From Candidatus Microbacterium phytovorans (lineage in GTDB: Bacteria > Actinomycetota > Actinomycetes > Actinomycetales > Microbacteriaceae): 64,000 nucleotides of DNA. Below, one piece after another: positions 24,200 through 32,142 of this stretch (positions are counted from its first letter, which is position 1; every line of letters begins with the position of its first letter). Made by a program: the position numbers and the translations under genes. Location: positions 1,922,001 through 1,986,000 of the forward strand of contig CP119321.1 in the NCBI GenBank assembly GCA_029202445.1, written 5' to 3'. The notes below the pieces were generated by a model. It made no database searches. It was not told the origin of the DNA and worked only from the letters and a program-made list of their open reading frames with translations.

Positions 24200-27112
24200 T
24201 CAGACCGCCGACTCGCCGTCGACGACCACGGGCGCGCTCTCGGCACGGCGGCGGTGACGCAGCACGCGCACCACGATCCACGCGGCGCCAGCGGCGACCA
24301 GCACCCACAGCGCGATCGTGAGGATCTGCACGCCGATCTCCCACCCGGCCGGGTTGTACGTCAGCGACGCCCCCGGTGCGATGCCGTTGACCGCGTTCGA
24401 GTTCGCGACCGTGTACAGGATGTTGTGGATCGCGAAACGCAGGTTCTGCTGCGCGAACGCGCTGTCGGCATCCTCGACGGTCTTGAAGTTCTCGAACGTC
24501 AGCATGTGGTCCGTGCCCTGCGCTGCCCACGCCTGGTCGGGATACATGTAGTCGTAGAGGTTGAAGTCCGTGATCACCATGCCGCGGAAGCCCCACTCCT
24601 CACGCAGGACGTCGTGCATGAGCGCGGCCGATCCGCCGGCCCAGGTCGCCCCGATCCGGTTGAACGAGCTCATGACGGCGGTGCTGCCGATCTCGGCCGT
24701 CTGCGCCTCGCCCTCGGAGTCGAAGTACGTCAGCTCGCCACTGGCATCCTTCACGATCAGCTCGAACGGCTTCAGGTAGAGCTCGCGGATGGTCTGCTCG
24801 GTCGCCCACGTCGACAGGCCCTTGCCGTTGACACGGTTGGTCTCCTGGTCGTTCATCGCGAAGTGCTTCGTGAAGCTGTAGACGCCCTTGGTGAGCGCGC
24901 CGTCGACGACCGACGTGCCGAGCGTGCCCGACAGCAGCGGGTCTTCCGAGTAGTACTCGAAGTTGCGGCCCGCGAACGGCGACCGGTGAAGGTTCACCGC
25001 CGGCGCGTACCAGCCGTTGGAGCCCATCGTCAGCGCCTCGTTGCCGATCGCGACGCCCATGTCGTGGGCGAGCTCGGTGCTCCAGGTCTGGGCGATGAGG
25101 TACTCCGACGGGAAGGCGGTGCCGGTCCACAGGTCGGGGTTGATGAACGAGCTGAAGCCGGCCGGGCCGTCCAGGTCGTCCGTGCGGATCTTGCCGATGT
25201 CCTCGAGGGCGGCCGTGTTGTACGCGCCGGACGTGAGGAGCGCGAGCACCTCGTCCTTGTCGAGCTCGTCGAGGAGCTGCTCCCACGCCGGGTGGTCCCA
25301 CGCGAGGCCGCGCAGATCGATGAGCGAGAGGCCGTTGTCGGCACCCCACGTCGGCTCCTCGGCATCCGAGGCCTCCGCCGCCGCGGCGGCGTCGTACGTC
25401 TCGTACGATGCGACGGTCGCGTCGCTGGCGGCGAAGTCGTCACCGGTCGGGGCCGTCGGGAAGGTGCCGGCGAAGTCGGCGCGGGAGAACGCGGTGCGCG
25501 CCCCGTCGGTGAACTCCGCGGTCACGTCGGCGAACCGGTTGGTGGCGGGAACGGCGTCGCTCGCGCGGCCGTCGGTGTAGGTGACCGTCGAGCCCACCGA
25601 GTAGGCGATCGGGTCGATGCCGTCGGCGAGGGTGTGCGAGTCGGTCTGCACCTTGATGGCGTAGTCGCCCTCTTCGAGGACGTACGCGCCGTCGCCCGTG
25701 CTGTCGTAGGAGGCCATGTCCTCCACCGCGAAGGTGAGGGTCACCGTCTCCGACGCGCCCGGCTCCAGCAGACCGGTCTTGGCGAAGTCGGCGAGCACGA
25801 CGTGCGCCTTCTCGATGCCGCCGTCGGTGTAGGGAGCCGTGAAGTACACCTGCACGACGTCCTTGCCGGCGACGTCACCCGTGTTGGTGACCTCGACGTC
25901 GACCGAGATGTCGCCGTCGACGCCGCCGAGCTCCTGGCCGGCCAGCGACCACGAGAAGTCGGTGTAGCTCAGGCCGTAGCCGAAGGGGTACACGACGGCC
26001 TCGTCGTAGTCGATGAAGCCTTCCTCGGCAGCCGTCTCGTAGTAGCGGTAGCCCGAGTAGATGCCCTCTTCGTAGTCGACGAAGTAGCCGCCCTCGATGT
26101 TGGAGTAGGCGAAGTCGCCGACGTTGACGAACGTCGGGTCGGCGGTGAAGTCGGCCGAGAAGATGTCGACCGTCTTACCCGACGGGTTCACCTCACCCGA
26201 GAGGATGCGTCCGAGTGCGCTGAAGCCGGCGGCGCCGGGCGAGCCGGCGAGCAGGATGCCGTCGACGTCGGCGTCGTCTTCGAGGATGCCGAGTTCCATC
26301 GACGTCGAGGCGTTCACGACGACGATCACGGTGTCGAAGTTCGCCTTTGCGAGGGCGAGGAGGTCCTTCTCGTCCTTGTTGAGCTCGAGCTGGTGCTGAC
26401 CCGGCTCGGCGTTCTCGTCCCACTTCTCCATGTTGGTGGCGAGGTCGCCGCCCTCGCCGCCACCGCGTCCGACGACGATCACGGCCGCGTCGGAGAAGTC
26501 GGCGAAGCTGTCGAGCGAGGCCTGCGAGTAGTCGGCCACCGGCATCTCGCCGATGTTGTAGTTCGACTTCGCCGGGTCGTCCATGACGATGTTGGTGCGT
26601 CCGCCTTCGGCAGCGGGGTTCGCCGCGGCGAAGTCGGCCAGCTGCTGGTACACGGTGTCGTTGACGGTGAAGCCGGCGGCCTCGATCCCCTGACGGATGT
26701 TCACCGCGGTGCGGGTGTCGGCCGTGCCCGAGCCGGAGCCTCCGTAGACGGGGTCGGCGGCGCCGCGCCCGAGGAGCGTGACGGCTCCGACGGCGATCGG
26801 CAGGGTGCCGTTGTTCTTCACGAGGGTCATGCCCTCGTCGGCGATCTGCTCGACGAGCTTCGACGACGCAGCCTTCGCGTCGTCGACCGTCGAGTAGTCG
26901 GCCGTGTAGTAGTCGGTGTCGAGGTCGGCCGTCCCCTCCGCCTTGTTCACCGTGTAGGTGCCGGTGCCCATGTAGGACTCGATCGCCCCTCGGAACATCC
27001 CGATCCCGACGTTGACGCCGACGGCCAGAATGGCCACGACCGCCACGATCGGGATCCAGATCGCCAGGAACTTCTTATTCGACATCGGCGCCTTAGCCGC
27101 GTGAGAACTCAC
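24200..27112 (-). CDS. Membrane-anchored GH3 with permuted domain order
   Basis: A 970-residue protein. A membrane helix near the N-terminus (KKFLAIWIPIVAVVAILAVG) and a second at the C-terminus (LTIALWVLVAAGAAWIVV, followed by basic residues) probably anchor it at both ends with the catalytic part outside. The domains are in reverse of the usual order: GH3_C-like sandwich first (EGMTLVKNNGTLPI, about residue 90), then Fn3-like (FGYGLSYTDFSW, about 370), then the GH3 barrel (about 600-900) with FAGRNFEYYSEDP, KHFAMNDQE, FNRIGATWAGG and VITDFNLYD, where Asp849 is the nucleophile. Permuted GH3 enzymes are known (for example in Ruminococcus albus). The GTG at 27112 follows GAGGAGACAGCA. The 287 bp upstream contain GC-rich inverted repeats (27130-27180) that may fold in the mRNA leader. 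Confidence 0.88.
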   Translation of the reverse strand: MSSHAAKAPMSNKKFLAIWIPIVAVVAILAVGVNVGIGMFRGAIESYMGTGTYTVNKAEGTADLDTDYYTADYSTVDDAKAASSKLVEQIADEGMTLVKNNGTLPIAVGAVTLLGRGAADPVYGGSGSGTADTRTAVNIRQGIEAAGFTVNDTVYQQLADFAAANPAAEGGRTNIVMDDPAKSNYNIGEMPVADYSQASLDSFADFSDAAVIVVGRGGGEGGDLATNMEKWDENAEPGQHQLELNKDEKDLLALAKANFDTVIVVVNASTSMELGILEDDADVDGILLAGSPGAAGFSALGRILSGEVNPSGKTVDIFSADFTADPTFVNVGDFAYSNIEGGYFVDYEEGIYSGYRYYETAAEEGFIDYDEAVVYPFGYGLSYTDFSWSLAGQELGGVDGDISVDVEVTNTGDVAGKDVVQVYFTAPYTDGGIEKAHVVLADFAKTGLLEPGASETVTLTFAVEDMASYDSTGDGAYVLEEGDYAIKVQTDSHTLADGIDPIAYSVGSTVTYTDGRASDAVPATNRFADVTAEFTDGARTAFSRADFAGTFPTAPTGDDFAASDATVASYETYDAAAAAEASDAEEPTWGADNGLSLIDLRGLAWDHPAWEQLLDELDKDEVLALLTSGAYNTAALEDIGKIRTDDLDGPAGFSSFINPDLWTGTAFPSEYLIAQTWSTELAHDMGVAIGNEALTMGSNGWYAPAVNLHRSPFAGRNFEYYSEDPLLSGTLGTSVVDGALTKGVYSFTKHFAMNDQETNRVNGKGLSTWATEQTIRELYLKPFELIVKDASGELTYFDSEGEAQTAEIGSTAVMSSFNRIGATWAGGSAALMHDVLREEWGFRGMVITDFNLYDYMYPDQAWAAQGTDHMLTFENFKTVEDADSAFAQQNLRFAIHNILYTVANSNAVNGIAPGASLTYNPAGWEIGVQILTIALWVLVAAGAAWIVVRVLRHRRRAESAPVVVDGESAV

Positions 27113-27399
27113 TGCTGTCTCCTCTGTGTGCAACGCCTCCCACTCTGGAGGCGGAAGGCGGGCACGACGCCGCCCTTCGCATCCATTTGAATCCTTCTGT
27201 CCTCACCTCTTCGGCGCGGATGCGCAACCTGTCGATTTGCGCGGCTGATCTGTCGTCGGGCGGGGGTGGGTGGCGCGGGGAACCGTGTGAGGTGACAACG
27301 CCTACCAGTCTGGGGCCTGTGGAGAAACGGACACTCGCTGAGCGCCGCTTCAATAGGCTCTCGCCGATCGCATCGACAGCCCAGGAAGCAGGAGCCGCC

Positions 27400-28131
27400 A
27401 TGAGACGCAGCACCCAAAGCACATTCATCGCATGCCTAGTGGCGTGCGGCGTGATCTTCGGCGGCGGCGGAAGCGCCACAGCCGCTGAAGTCGACCCGCG
27501 TGATGGAGCGCTCGCGCAGTTTCGCGAGAATCTGACGGCTTCGTCGGATATCGCTGCTTTTGACGAGCTCACGAGAGACCAGCGGTCGAGACTATCCAGT
27601 TACCTCTTGGGTGAGATTGACCCGTTCGCAGAGCTGTCTTCGGAGGTCGCCCGGACGCCGAGTGGGCCGCCCACGTCGGTGAGCGCAGGTGGATTCGAAC
27701 TGACACTTGGCACTCGCGACACCGCCGTCCCGAAAGTAGCCGCCTCCACCGGTTCAACCACGCCAAGCGGCCAAGTGAGCACACTCGCCGGGAGTACTCG
27801 GAGCGTATCGAGATCGTCTTCATTCAGCTTCCTCGGGATTACCATCTCGAAGACCACTGTCCGAGTCGTCTACTACTATTCCGGAAGCCGCGCCACGGGT
27901 ATCGCGTCTTCCTCTTGCAAGGTCGACGTCAACTATGATCCCTTCTCCACCGTGACATCCGAACGGGAAGGTGCTTGGATCAGCTCGGGAAAAGCCACCG
28001 CTGAATGCAAAGTGGTCGTGGTTCGTGGAATATTCTCCTCGTGGGGAGTGATCACCTGGAGCACGAAAGCGGCGTTGCAGTTCGTCACGGCTAATGGATA
28101 CGGGACGGTTACCGCGTACGGATGGCGCTAA
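27400..28131 (+). CDS. Secreted protein of unknown function
   Basis: A 243-residue protein with a signal peptide (residues 1-33, ending SATAAEV). The mature part has an N-terminal helical stretch (LAQFRENLTASSDIAAFDEL) and a C-terminal half rich in Ser, Thr and aromatic beta-strand patterns (TTVRVVYYYSGSRATG, WGVITWSTKAALQFV) with two Cys (SSSCKVD, AECKVV). I recognise no domain. The base composition is visibly less GC-rich than its neighbours, with many A/T third positions, suggesting transfer. The ATG follows GGAAGCAGGAGCC. A small membrane protein follows by 13 bp, probably in the same operon. Confidence 0.75.
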   Translation: MRRSTQSTFIACLVACGVIFGGGGSATAAEVDPRDGALAQFRENLTASSDIAAFDELTRDQRSRLSSYLLGEIDPFAELSSEVARTPSGPPTSVSAGGFELTLGTRDTAVPKVAASTGSTTPSGQVSTLAGSTRSVSRSSSFSFLGITISKTTVRVVYYYSGSRATGIASSSCKVDVNYDPFSTVTSEREGAWISSGKATAECKVVVVRGIFSSWGVITWSTKAALQFVTANGYGTVTAYGWR

Positions 28132-28144
28132 GGCAGGAGAACGC

Positions 28145-28378
28145 ATGAATCCGCTGGTACCAACCGCACTCGACGTCGTGTTCAGTCTCGTCACGACAGT
28201 TCACATCGTGTTGGCGGTGCTCGCGCTCATCGGCTTCGCGCGCTCGAGAGCGAAGCAAGGTGGCCTGGGCACCATCCTGTTGATCGTCTTCGTGCCGATC
28301 GCGGGCCCGATCGTGTCACTTTACGTACACACGAAGGCGCGCAAGAGCATCCTCCTCGCCTCGCCACGGCGGGACTGA
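28145..28378 (+). CDS. Small membrane protein, PLDc_N-like
   Basis: A 77-residue protein with two membrane helices (VVFSLVTTVHIVLAVLALIG and LGTILLIVFVPIAGPIVSLY). The second resembles the N-terminal segment of phospholipase D/cardiolipin synthases (PLDc_N), which also occurs alone as a membrane protein. The ribosome site is GGCAGGAGAACGC. It follows the secreted unknown by 13 bp and may help its export or act with it; this is a guess from position. Confidence 0.65.
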   Translation: MNPLVPTALDVVFSLVTTVHIVLAVLALIGFARSRAKQGGLGTILLIVFVPIAGPIVSLYVHTKARKSILLASPRRD

Positions 28379-28420
28379 CGCCCGGCCGGCCTCCTCGGCG
28401 ACTCCTCTTTCGAGTACCGC

Positions 28421-28612
28421 TCAGAACCCGCCCATGTAGCCGGAGTTCGTGTGCGACGTCTGGCTGGCACGCGCGGCGGGGTCGACGCGCTGCGCGGACA
28501 CCTCGGAGGAGGTCATCCCCCGCATCTGCTCGTGGGTGACGGGCTTTCCGAAGATCGCGTGGCGCACGCGGGTCCAGAAGGTGGGGCGCTTGTTCGCTGA
28601 TTCGGAGGTCAT
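28421..28612 (-). CDS. Small conserved-looking protein of unknown function
   Basis: A 63-residue, soluble, Ser/Thr-rich protein: basic N-terminal stretch (KRPTFWTRVRHAIFGKPVT) and a C-terminus ending SGYMGGF. The ATG at 28612 is preceded by GAGAATCGCGAC; codon use is ordinary for the genome. No domain recognised. It is convergent with the small membrane protein and lies between it and tRNA-Arg. Confidence 0.55.
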   Translation of the reverse strand: MTSESANKRPTFWTRVRHAIFGKPVTHEQMRGMTSSEVSAQRVDPAARASQTSHTNSGYMGGF

Positions 28613-28674
28613 GTCGCGATTCTCCCACGCCGCCGGCGTGGACGAAAGACGCACGACCCGCGCCCGGAAACCAC

Positions 28675-28701
28675 GAAAGCCTGCGGAATCCGCAGGCTTT
28701 C
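28675..28701 (-). terminator. Hairpin terminator after tRNA-Arg
   Basis: GAAAGCCTGCGGA and TCCGCAGGCTTTC form a perfect 13 bp stem with a one-base centre, 22 bp past the tRNA 3' end. The A/T-rich ends of the arms make it usable in both directions. Confidence 0.75.
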
Positions 28702-28723
28702 GGCGTACTGTCTCAACACAGTG

Positions 28724-28796
28724 TGCGCCCGAAGGGACTCGAACCCCTAACCTTCTGATCCGTAGTCAGATGCTCTATCCATTGAGCTACGGGCGC
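28724..28796 (-). tRNA. tRNA-Arg (anticodon ACG)
   Basis: A 73-base cloverleaf read from the minus strand: acceptor GCGCCCG/CGGGCGC, D arm GCTCAATGGATAGAGC, anticodon arm CTGACTACGGATCAG with anticodon ACG (decodes CGU/CGC/CGA after inosine modification), T arm AGGGGTTCGAGTCCCTT, discriminator A. CCA is not encoded. Confidence 0.97.
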
Positions 28797-28869
28797 ATGA
28801 CATCCGCTCTCGCGAAGGCCAGCGACCAGCTTACATGACGCGGCCGGTTCGACCGAATCGAGGCGGCCG

Positions 28870-29526
28870 CTACTCCAGCTCGGCAGGGTCGAAGTCGACG
28901 GATGCCGGTCGGCCGGCATCCGTCGTCACCTCCGGGAGCTCGCCCTTGTCGCGCAGCTCCTTCTGCTTCGCGATACTGCGGCGCCGCGACGTGAGCTTCG
29001 GGAGGTCGACGAGCCGCAGCGCCTGCATGCGCGCGATCCGCATGCGCTCGTAGTCGGGTTCGAGGTCGGGGCGCGCCGCCTCGATGCGAAGGGTGCGGTC
29101 GATGTTCTTCGCCACCTCGGCCCACGCGACGTCGCGCGCGTCGTTGATGAGCTTGCGCAGCTCCTCGACGTCGTCGGCGCGAGCGCGGAGCTCACGGGCC
29201 ACGTGGAGCGACTGCTTCTGCCTGCGGCGCAGGTTGCCCACGTCGCGGCTGCGATAGTCGTGCGTGCCGTCGGACTCGCTGTGCCGGCGGCGGGCACGCT
29301 TGCGCTGCCGCTCGGTGCGCTCGGCGTCGGCCTGCGCTTCGTCGGCGAGCGTGAGCAGCGCCTCGCGGGCCTCGGCCTCGTAGCGCTCGACGTCGAAGTC
29401 CTCGCCCTCGGCCAGGATGTGCACGAGCATGCGGTTCTTCAGGCTCAGTCGAGTGGCCGCCGAGGCGATGTACAGACCCTCGGCGACGACATCGCGGGTG
29501 CGCACCCGCTTCCGCTTCTCCGCCAC
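28870..29526 (-). CDS. Conserved actinobacterial protein of unknown function, helical
   Basis: A 218-residue protein, charged and mostly helical, with probable coiled coil (EAREALLTLADEAQADAERT, QKQSLHVARELRARADDVEE) and a basic region (QRKRARRRH). No catalytic motif. The GTG at 29526 is preferred: GGGAG precedes it, and TAGGAT, about 15 bases further up, looks like its -10 box. An ATG at 29559 would lie upstream of that box. Similar proteins occur throughout Microbacteriaceae as hypothetical; some databases wrongly call them asparagine synthase. Confidence 0.7.
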   Translation of the reverse strand: MAEKRKRVRTRDVVAEGLYIASAATRLSLKNRMLVHILAEGEDFDVERYEAEAREALLTLADEAQADAERTERQRKRARRRHSESDGTHDYRSRDVGNLRRRQKQSLHVARELRARADDVEELRKLINDARDVAWAEVAKNIDRTLRIEAARPDLEPDYERMRIARMQALRLVDLPKLTSRRRSIAKQKELRDKGELPEVTTDAGRPASVDFDPAELE

Positions 29527-29694
29527 GACACTCCCGCTCTCGATCCTACGGAACCTCATCGGACAGAATCGACCGCAGGGGCGGAACAAATCGTGCCGAA
29601 CCAGCGGTGCGACGGCGGCAGGACGGCGACCCGCGGAAGAACACCGTCGAACCGGACGAGCACCGGACGACACGGACGACGAGGAGCGGCGAGG

Positions 29695-30540
29695 ATGCCG
29701 GAACTGGATGTCAGAGGGGCGACGAGCGTCGTGACCGGCGCCGCGAGCGGCATGGGGGCGGAGGTCGCCCGCCAGCTCGCCGCGCGCGGCGCGCGCATCG
29801 CGCTCGTGGATCGCAACCCGGAGGGCCTCGACGCGGTCGCCGCGACGCTCGCCGGCGAGGGACACACGCGGCACGTCGTCGACCTCGCCGACGACGCCGC
29901 GGTCGAGCGCCTCGCCGACGACATCGCGGCACGGCATCCGCGCGTGCAGACCCTCATCACGTGCGCGGGGTCGTCGATGCTCGGCAGCATCGACCAGCTG
30001 ACGATGGCGGAGATGCGCTGGCTCATGGACGTGAACCTGTGGGGAACGGTCAACATCACCCGCGCCCTGCTGCCCGCCCTCCGCCGCGAACCGGCCGCCC
30101 ACGTCACCCACCTCGTCTCGATCTACGGCCTGGCCGCACCGGCCGGGCGCATCCCCTACGCGATGAGCAAGTTCGCCGTGCGCGGGTTCACCGAGGCGCT
30201 CCGCCACGAACTGGAGGGCAGCACGGTCACGGTCGGCGCGATCTACCCGGCGGGCGTGAAGACCGGCATCATCCTCCACGGTCGCGTCGCCACAGCACTC
30301 GACCCCGCGATCGCGCGGCGGGCCGCCGAAGCGCAGGCGCGGATGTACCACACCGAGCCCGAGGATGCCGCGCGCCGCATCGTCGCGGCCACCGTCGGCC
30401 GCCGTCCGCGCACGATGATCGGGCGGGAGGCGCGGCTCGTCGACGTGCTCGCCCGGCTCGCTCCGACCGGGTACTGGCGCGTCATGCGCGGCCCCCTCCG
30501 GGAGGCGACAGACACGACGACGCCGCTTAGGGATTCGTAA
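29695..30540 (+). CDS. Short-chain dehydrogenase/reductase
   Basis: A 281-residue SDR. TGAASGMGAEVARQL is the NAD(P) site, CAGSSML matches the NAG motif, the catalytic Ser lies in LVSIYG and the Tyr-Lys pair in YAMSK. IALVDRN, with Asp at the end of strand 2, favours NAD(H). The C-terminal extension (about 200-281) with EPEDAARRIVAATVGRRPRTMIG is the type seen in SDRs linked to lipid or steroid-like substrates. The ATG follows GAGGAGCGGCGAGG. Substrate unknown. Confidence 0.88.
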   Translation: MPELDVRGATSVVTGAASGMGAEVARQLAARGARIALVDRNPEGLDAVAATLAGEGHTRHVVDLADDAAVERLADDIAARHPRVQTLITCAGSSMLGSIDQLTMAEMRWLMDVNLWGTVNITRALLPALRREPAAHVTHLVSIYGLAAPAGRIPYAMSKFAVRGFTEALRHELEGSTVTVGAIYPAGVKTGIILHGRVATALDPAIARRAAEAQARMYHTEPEDAARRIVAATVGRRPRTMIGREARLVDVLARLAPTGYWRVMRGPLREATDTTTPLRDS

Positions 30541-30620
30541 ACGCACCCGATGCGGAGCATAGGAACCGCATAGGGCCTCGCGGCTCAATGGTTCTCCGGA
30601 CCCCACGTCAGGAGAAGCCC

Positions 30621-31235
30621 ATGAATCTGTTCGCCGTCATCGCCGTCGACCTCGTCGCCATCGTCGTGCTCGCCTTCGGCGTGTACTACCCCCGCCACCG
30701 CCGCCGCGACCTCGCCGTCGCCTTCGTCGGCGTCAATGTGGGCGTGCTCGCCGTCTCGATGGTGCTCGCCGACACGACGGTGGGCGCCGGCCTCGGCCTC
30801 GGCCTGTTCGGCGTCCTCTCGATCATCCGCCTCCGCTCCCGCGAGATCGAGCAGAGCGAGATGGCGTACTACCTCGCCGCCCTCGCGCTCGGGCTCGTCG
30901 CCGGCCTGTCGACGACGATCACGTGGACCACGGCCGGAATCATGCTGCTCGTCGTCGGCGTGCTCGCCGTGGTCGACAGCCCCGCCCTGCTGCGGCGCTC
31001 CCGGGAGCAGACGCTCGTGCTCGACCGCGCCTACCCCGACGAGGCCGACGCCCGCATCGCCGTCGAAGCGCTCCTCCACGCGCCCGTGCACCGCCTCACC
31101 ATCCGCAACCTCGACTTCGTCTCCGACACGACGACGGTCGACATCCGCTACAGCGCCCGCCCCGACAGCGGGTCGCGGCGGGGCGCGGCCGCGGCATCCC
31201 CCGCGCACGAGTCGATCGCGCAGGTGACCCGATGA
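30621..31235 (+). CDS. DUF4956 membrane protein
   Basis: A 204-residue protein with about four N-terminal membrane helices (LFAVIAVDLVAIVVLAFGVY; LAVAFVGVNVGVLAVSMVLA; LGLFGVLSIIRLRSREI; a pair around AYYLAALALGLVAGLSTT) and a cytoplasmic domain after residue 130. FGVLSIIRLRS with the following Glu is the conserved motif of DUF4956. AGGAGAAGCCC precedes the ATG. It overlaps the VTC gene by four bases (ATGA). DUF4956 genes often pair with VTC-domain genes in bacteria, suggesting a shared membrane complex. Confidence 0.88.
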   Translation: MNLFAVIAVDLVAIVVLAFGVYYPRHRRRDLAVAFVGVNVGVLAVSMVLADTTVGAGLGLGLFGVLSIIRLRSREIEQSEMAYYLAALALGLVAGLSTTITWTTAGIMLLVVGVLAVVDSPALLRRSREQTLVLDRAYPDEADARIAVEALLHAPVHRLTIRNLDFVSDTTTVDIRYSARPDSGSRRGAAAASPAHESIAQVTR

Positions 31236-32044
31236 GCGCCCGCACCCGCGTGCTCGACCGCCTCGACGCACTCGACACCGTCGGACTCGACCGGCTGAAC
31301 GCCGAAGCAGAGCTCCAGACGCGCGTCGACCGCAAGTACCTGCTGCCGGCGTCGGCGCTCCCCGCCGTGCTCACCGACCTCCCGACGGGCAGCGAGGTGC
31401 TCGAGATCGACGGCGAGCACGCCCTGCGCTACGCGTCGCAGTACTTCGACACCCCCGACCTCGACAGCTACTTCGGCGCCGCACGCGGACGCCGCCGCCG
31501 CTTCAAGGTGCGCGCCCGCACCTACGTCGACTCGGGCGGCTCGTTCCTGGAGGTCAAGACCCGCGGCTCCCGCTCGGCCACGGTGAAGGAACGCGTGCCG
31601 GTGGCCGGCGACGAACTCGACGACGACGCCGTGGCGTACGCCGCCGACATGCTGACCGGTGCCGGCATCCCGGATGCGGGACACCTCGCCGCCGCCCTCG
31701 CACCCGTGCTCGTCACCCGCTACCGCCGCGCCACCCTGCTGCTGCCGGCCGACGACCGCGGCGACGCGTCGCGGGCGACGGTCGACCTCGACCTGTCGTG
31801 GATCGCCGCCGACGGGCGCGGACTCACCCTCCCCCGCTCCGTGATCGTCGAGACAAAGTCTGGCCAGCGCGCCGGAGCCCTCGACCGCACCCTGTGGCGG
31901 CACGGCCACCGCCCCGCCTCGCTGTCGAAGTACGGCACAGGCATGGCGGCGCTCCACCCGCTTCTGCCGTCGCACAAGTGGCGTCGCTCCCTCACGCGCC
32001 ACTTCGCCGCGGCATCCCCGCTCGTTCCCGCCGACGCCGCCTGA
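31232..32044 (+). CDS. VTC-domain (polyphosphate polymerase-like) protein
   Basis: A 270-residue protein with the VTC tunnel fold: TRVDRKYLLPASALPAVL at the start, ALRYASQYFDTPDLDSYF, RRRFKVRARTYVDSGGSFLEVKT, VKERVPV, and the late VIVETKSG and SLSKYGTGM. The basic Lys/Arg residues and Glu of FLEVKT and VIVETKS correspond to the tunnel residues that hold triphosphate and metal in yeast Vtc4. The likely reaction is polyphosphate synthesis or another phosphotransfer; bacterial members are not well characterised. It is coupled to DUF4956 and followed by a secreted carbohydrate-binding-like protein. Confidence 0.85.
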   Translation: MSARTRVLDRLDALDTVGLDRLNAEAELQTRVDRKYLLPASALPAVLTDLPTGSEVLEIDGEHALRYASQYFDTPDLDSYFGAARGRRRRFKVRARTYVDSGGSFLEVKTRGSRSATVKERVPVAGDELDDDAVAYAADMLTGAGIPDAGHLAAALAPVLVTRYRRATLLLPADDRGDASRATVDLDLSWIAADGRGLTLPRSVIVETKSGQRAGALDRTLWRHGHRPASLSKYGTGMAALHPLLPSHKWRRSLTRHFAAASPLVPADAA

Positions 32045-32142
32045 CCCGCACGGCCCGCACGGCCCGCACGGCCCAGTGCCACCCAACCCTCCGTCTCTCA
32101 GCCCCGACCGACCCGACCGGCCCTCCCGAAAGGACCCCTCCC

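Noticed and set aside
24071..27190. A 1039-codon open frame on the plus strand opposite the permuted GH3 gene
   Set aside because: It is the antisense shadow of a recognised GH3 gene; its translation is Val/Arg/Gly-rich with no domain, as expected from high-GC antisense frames.
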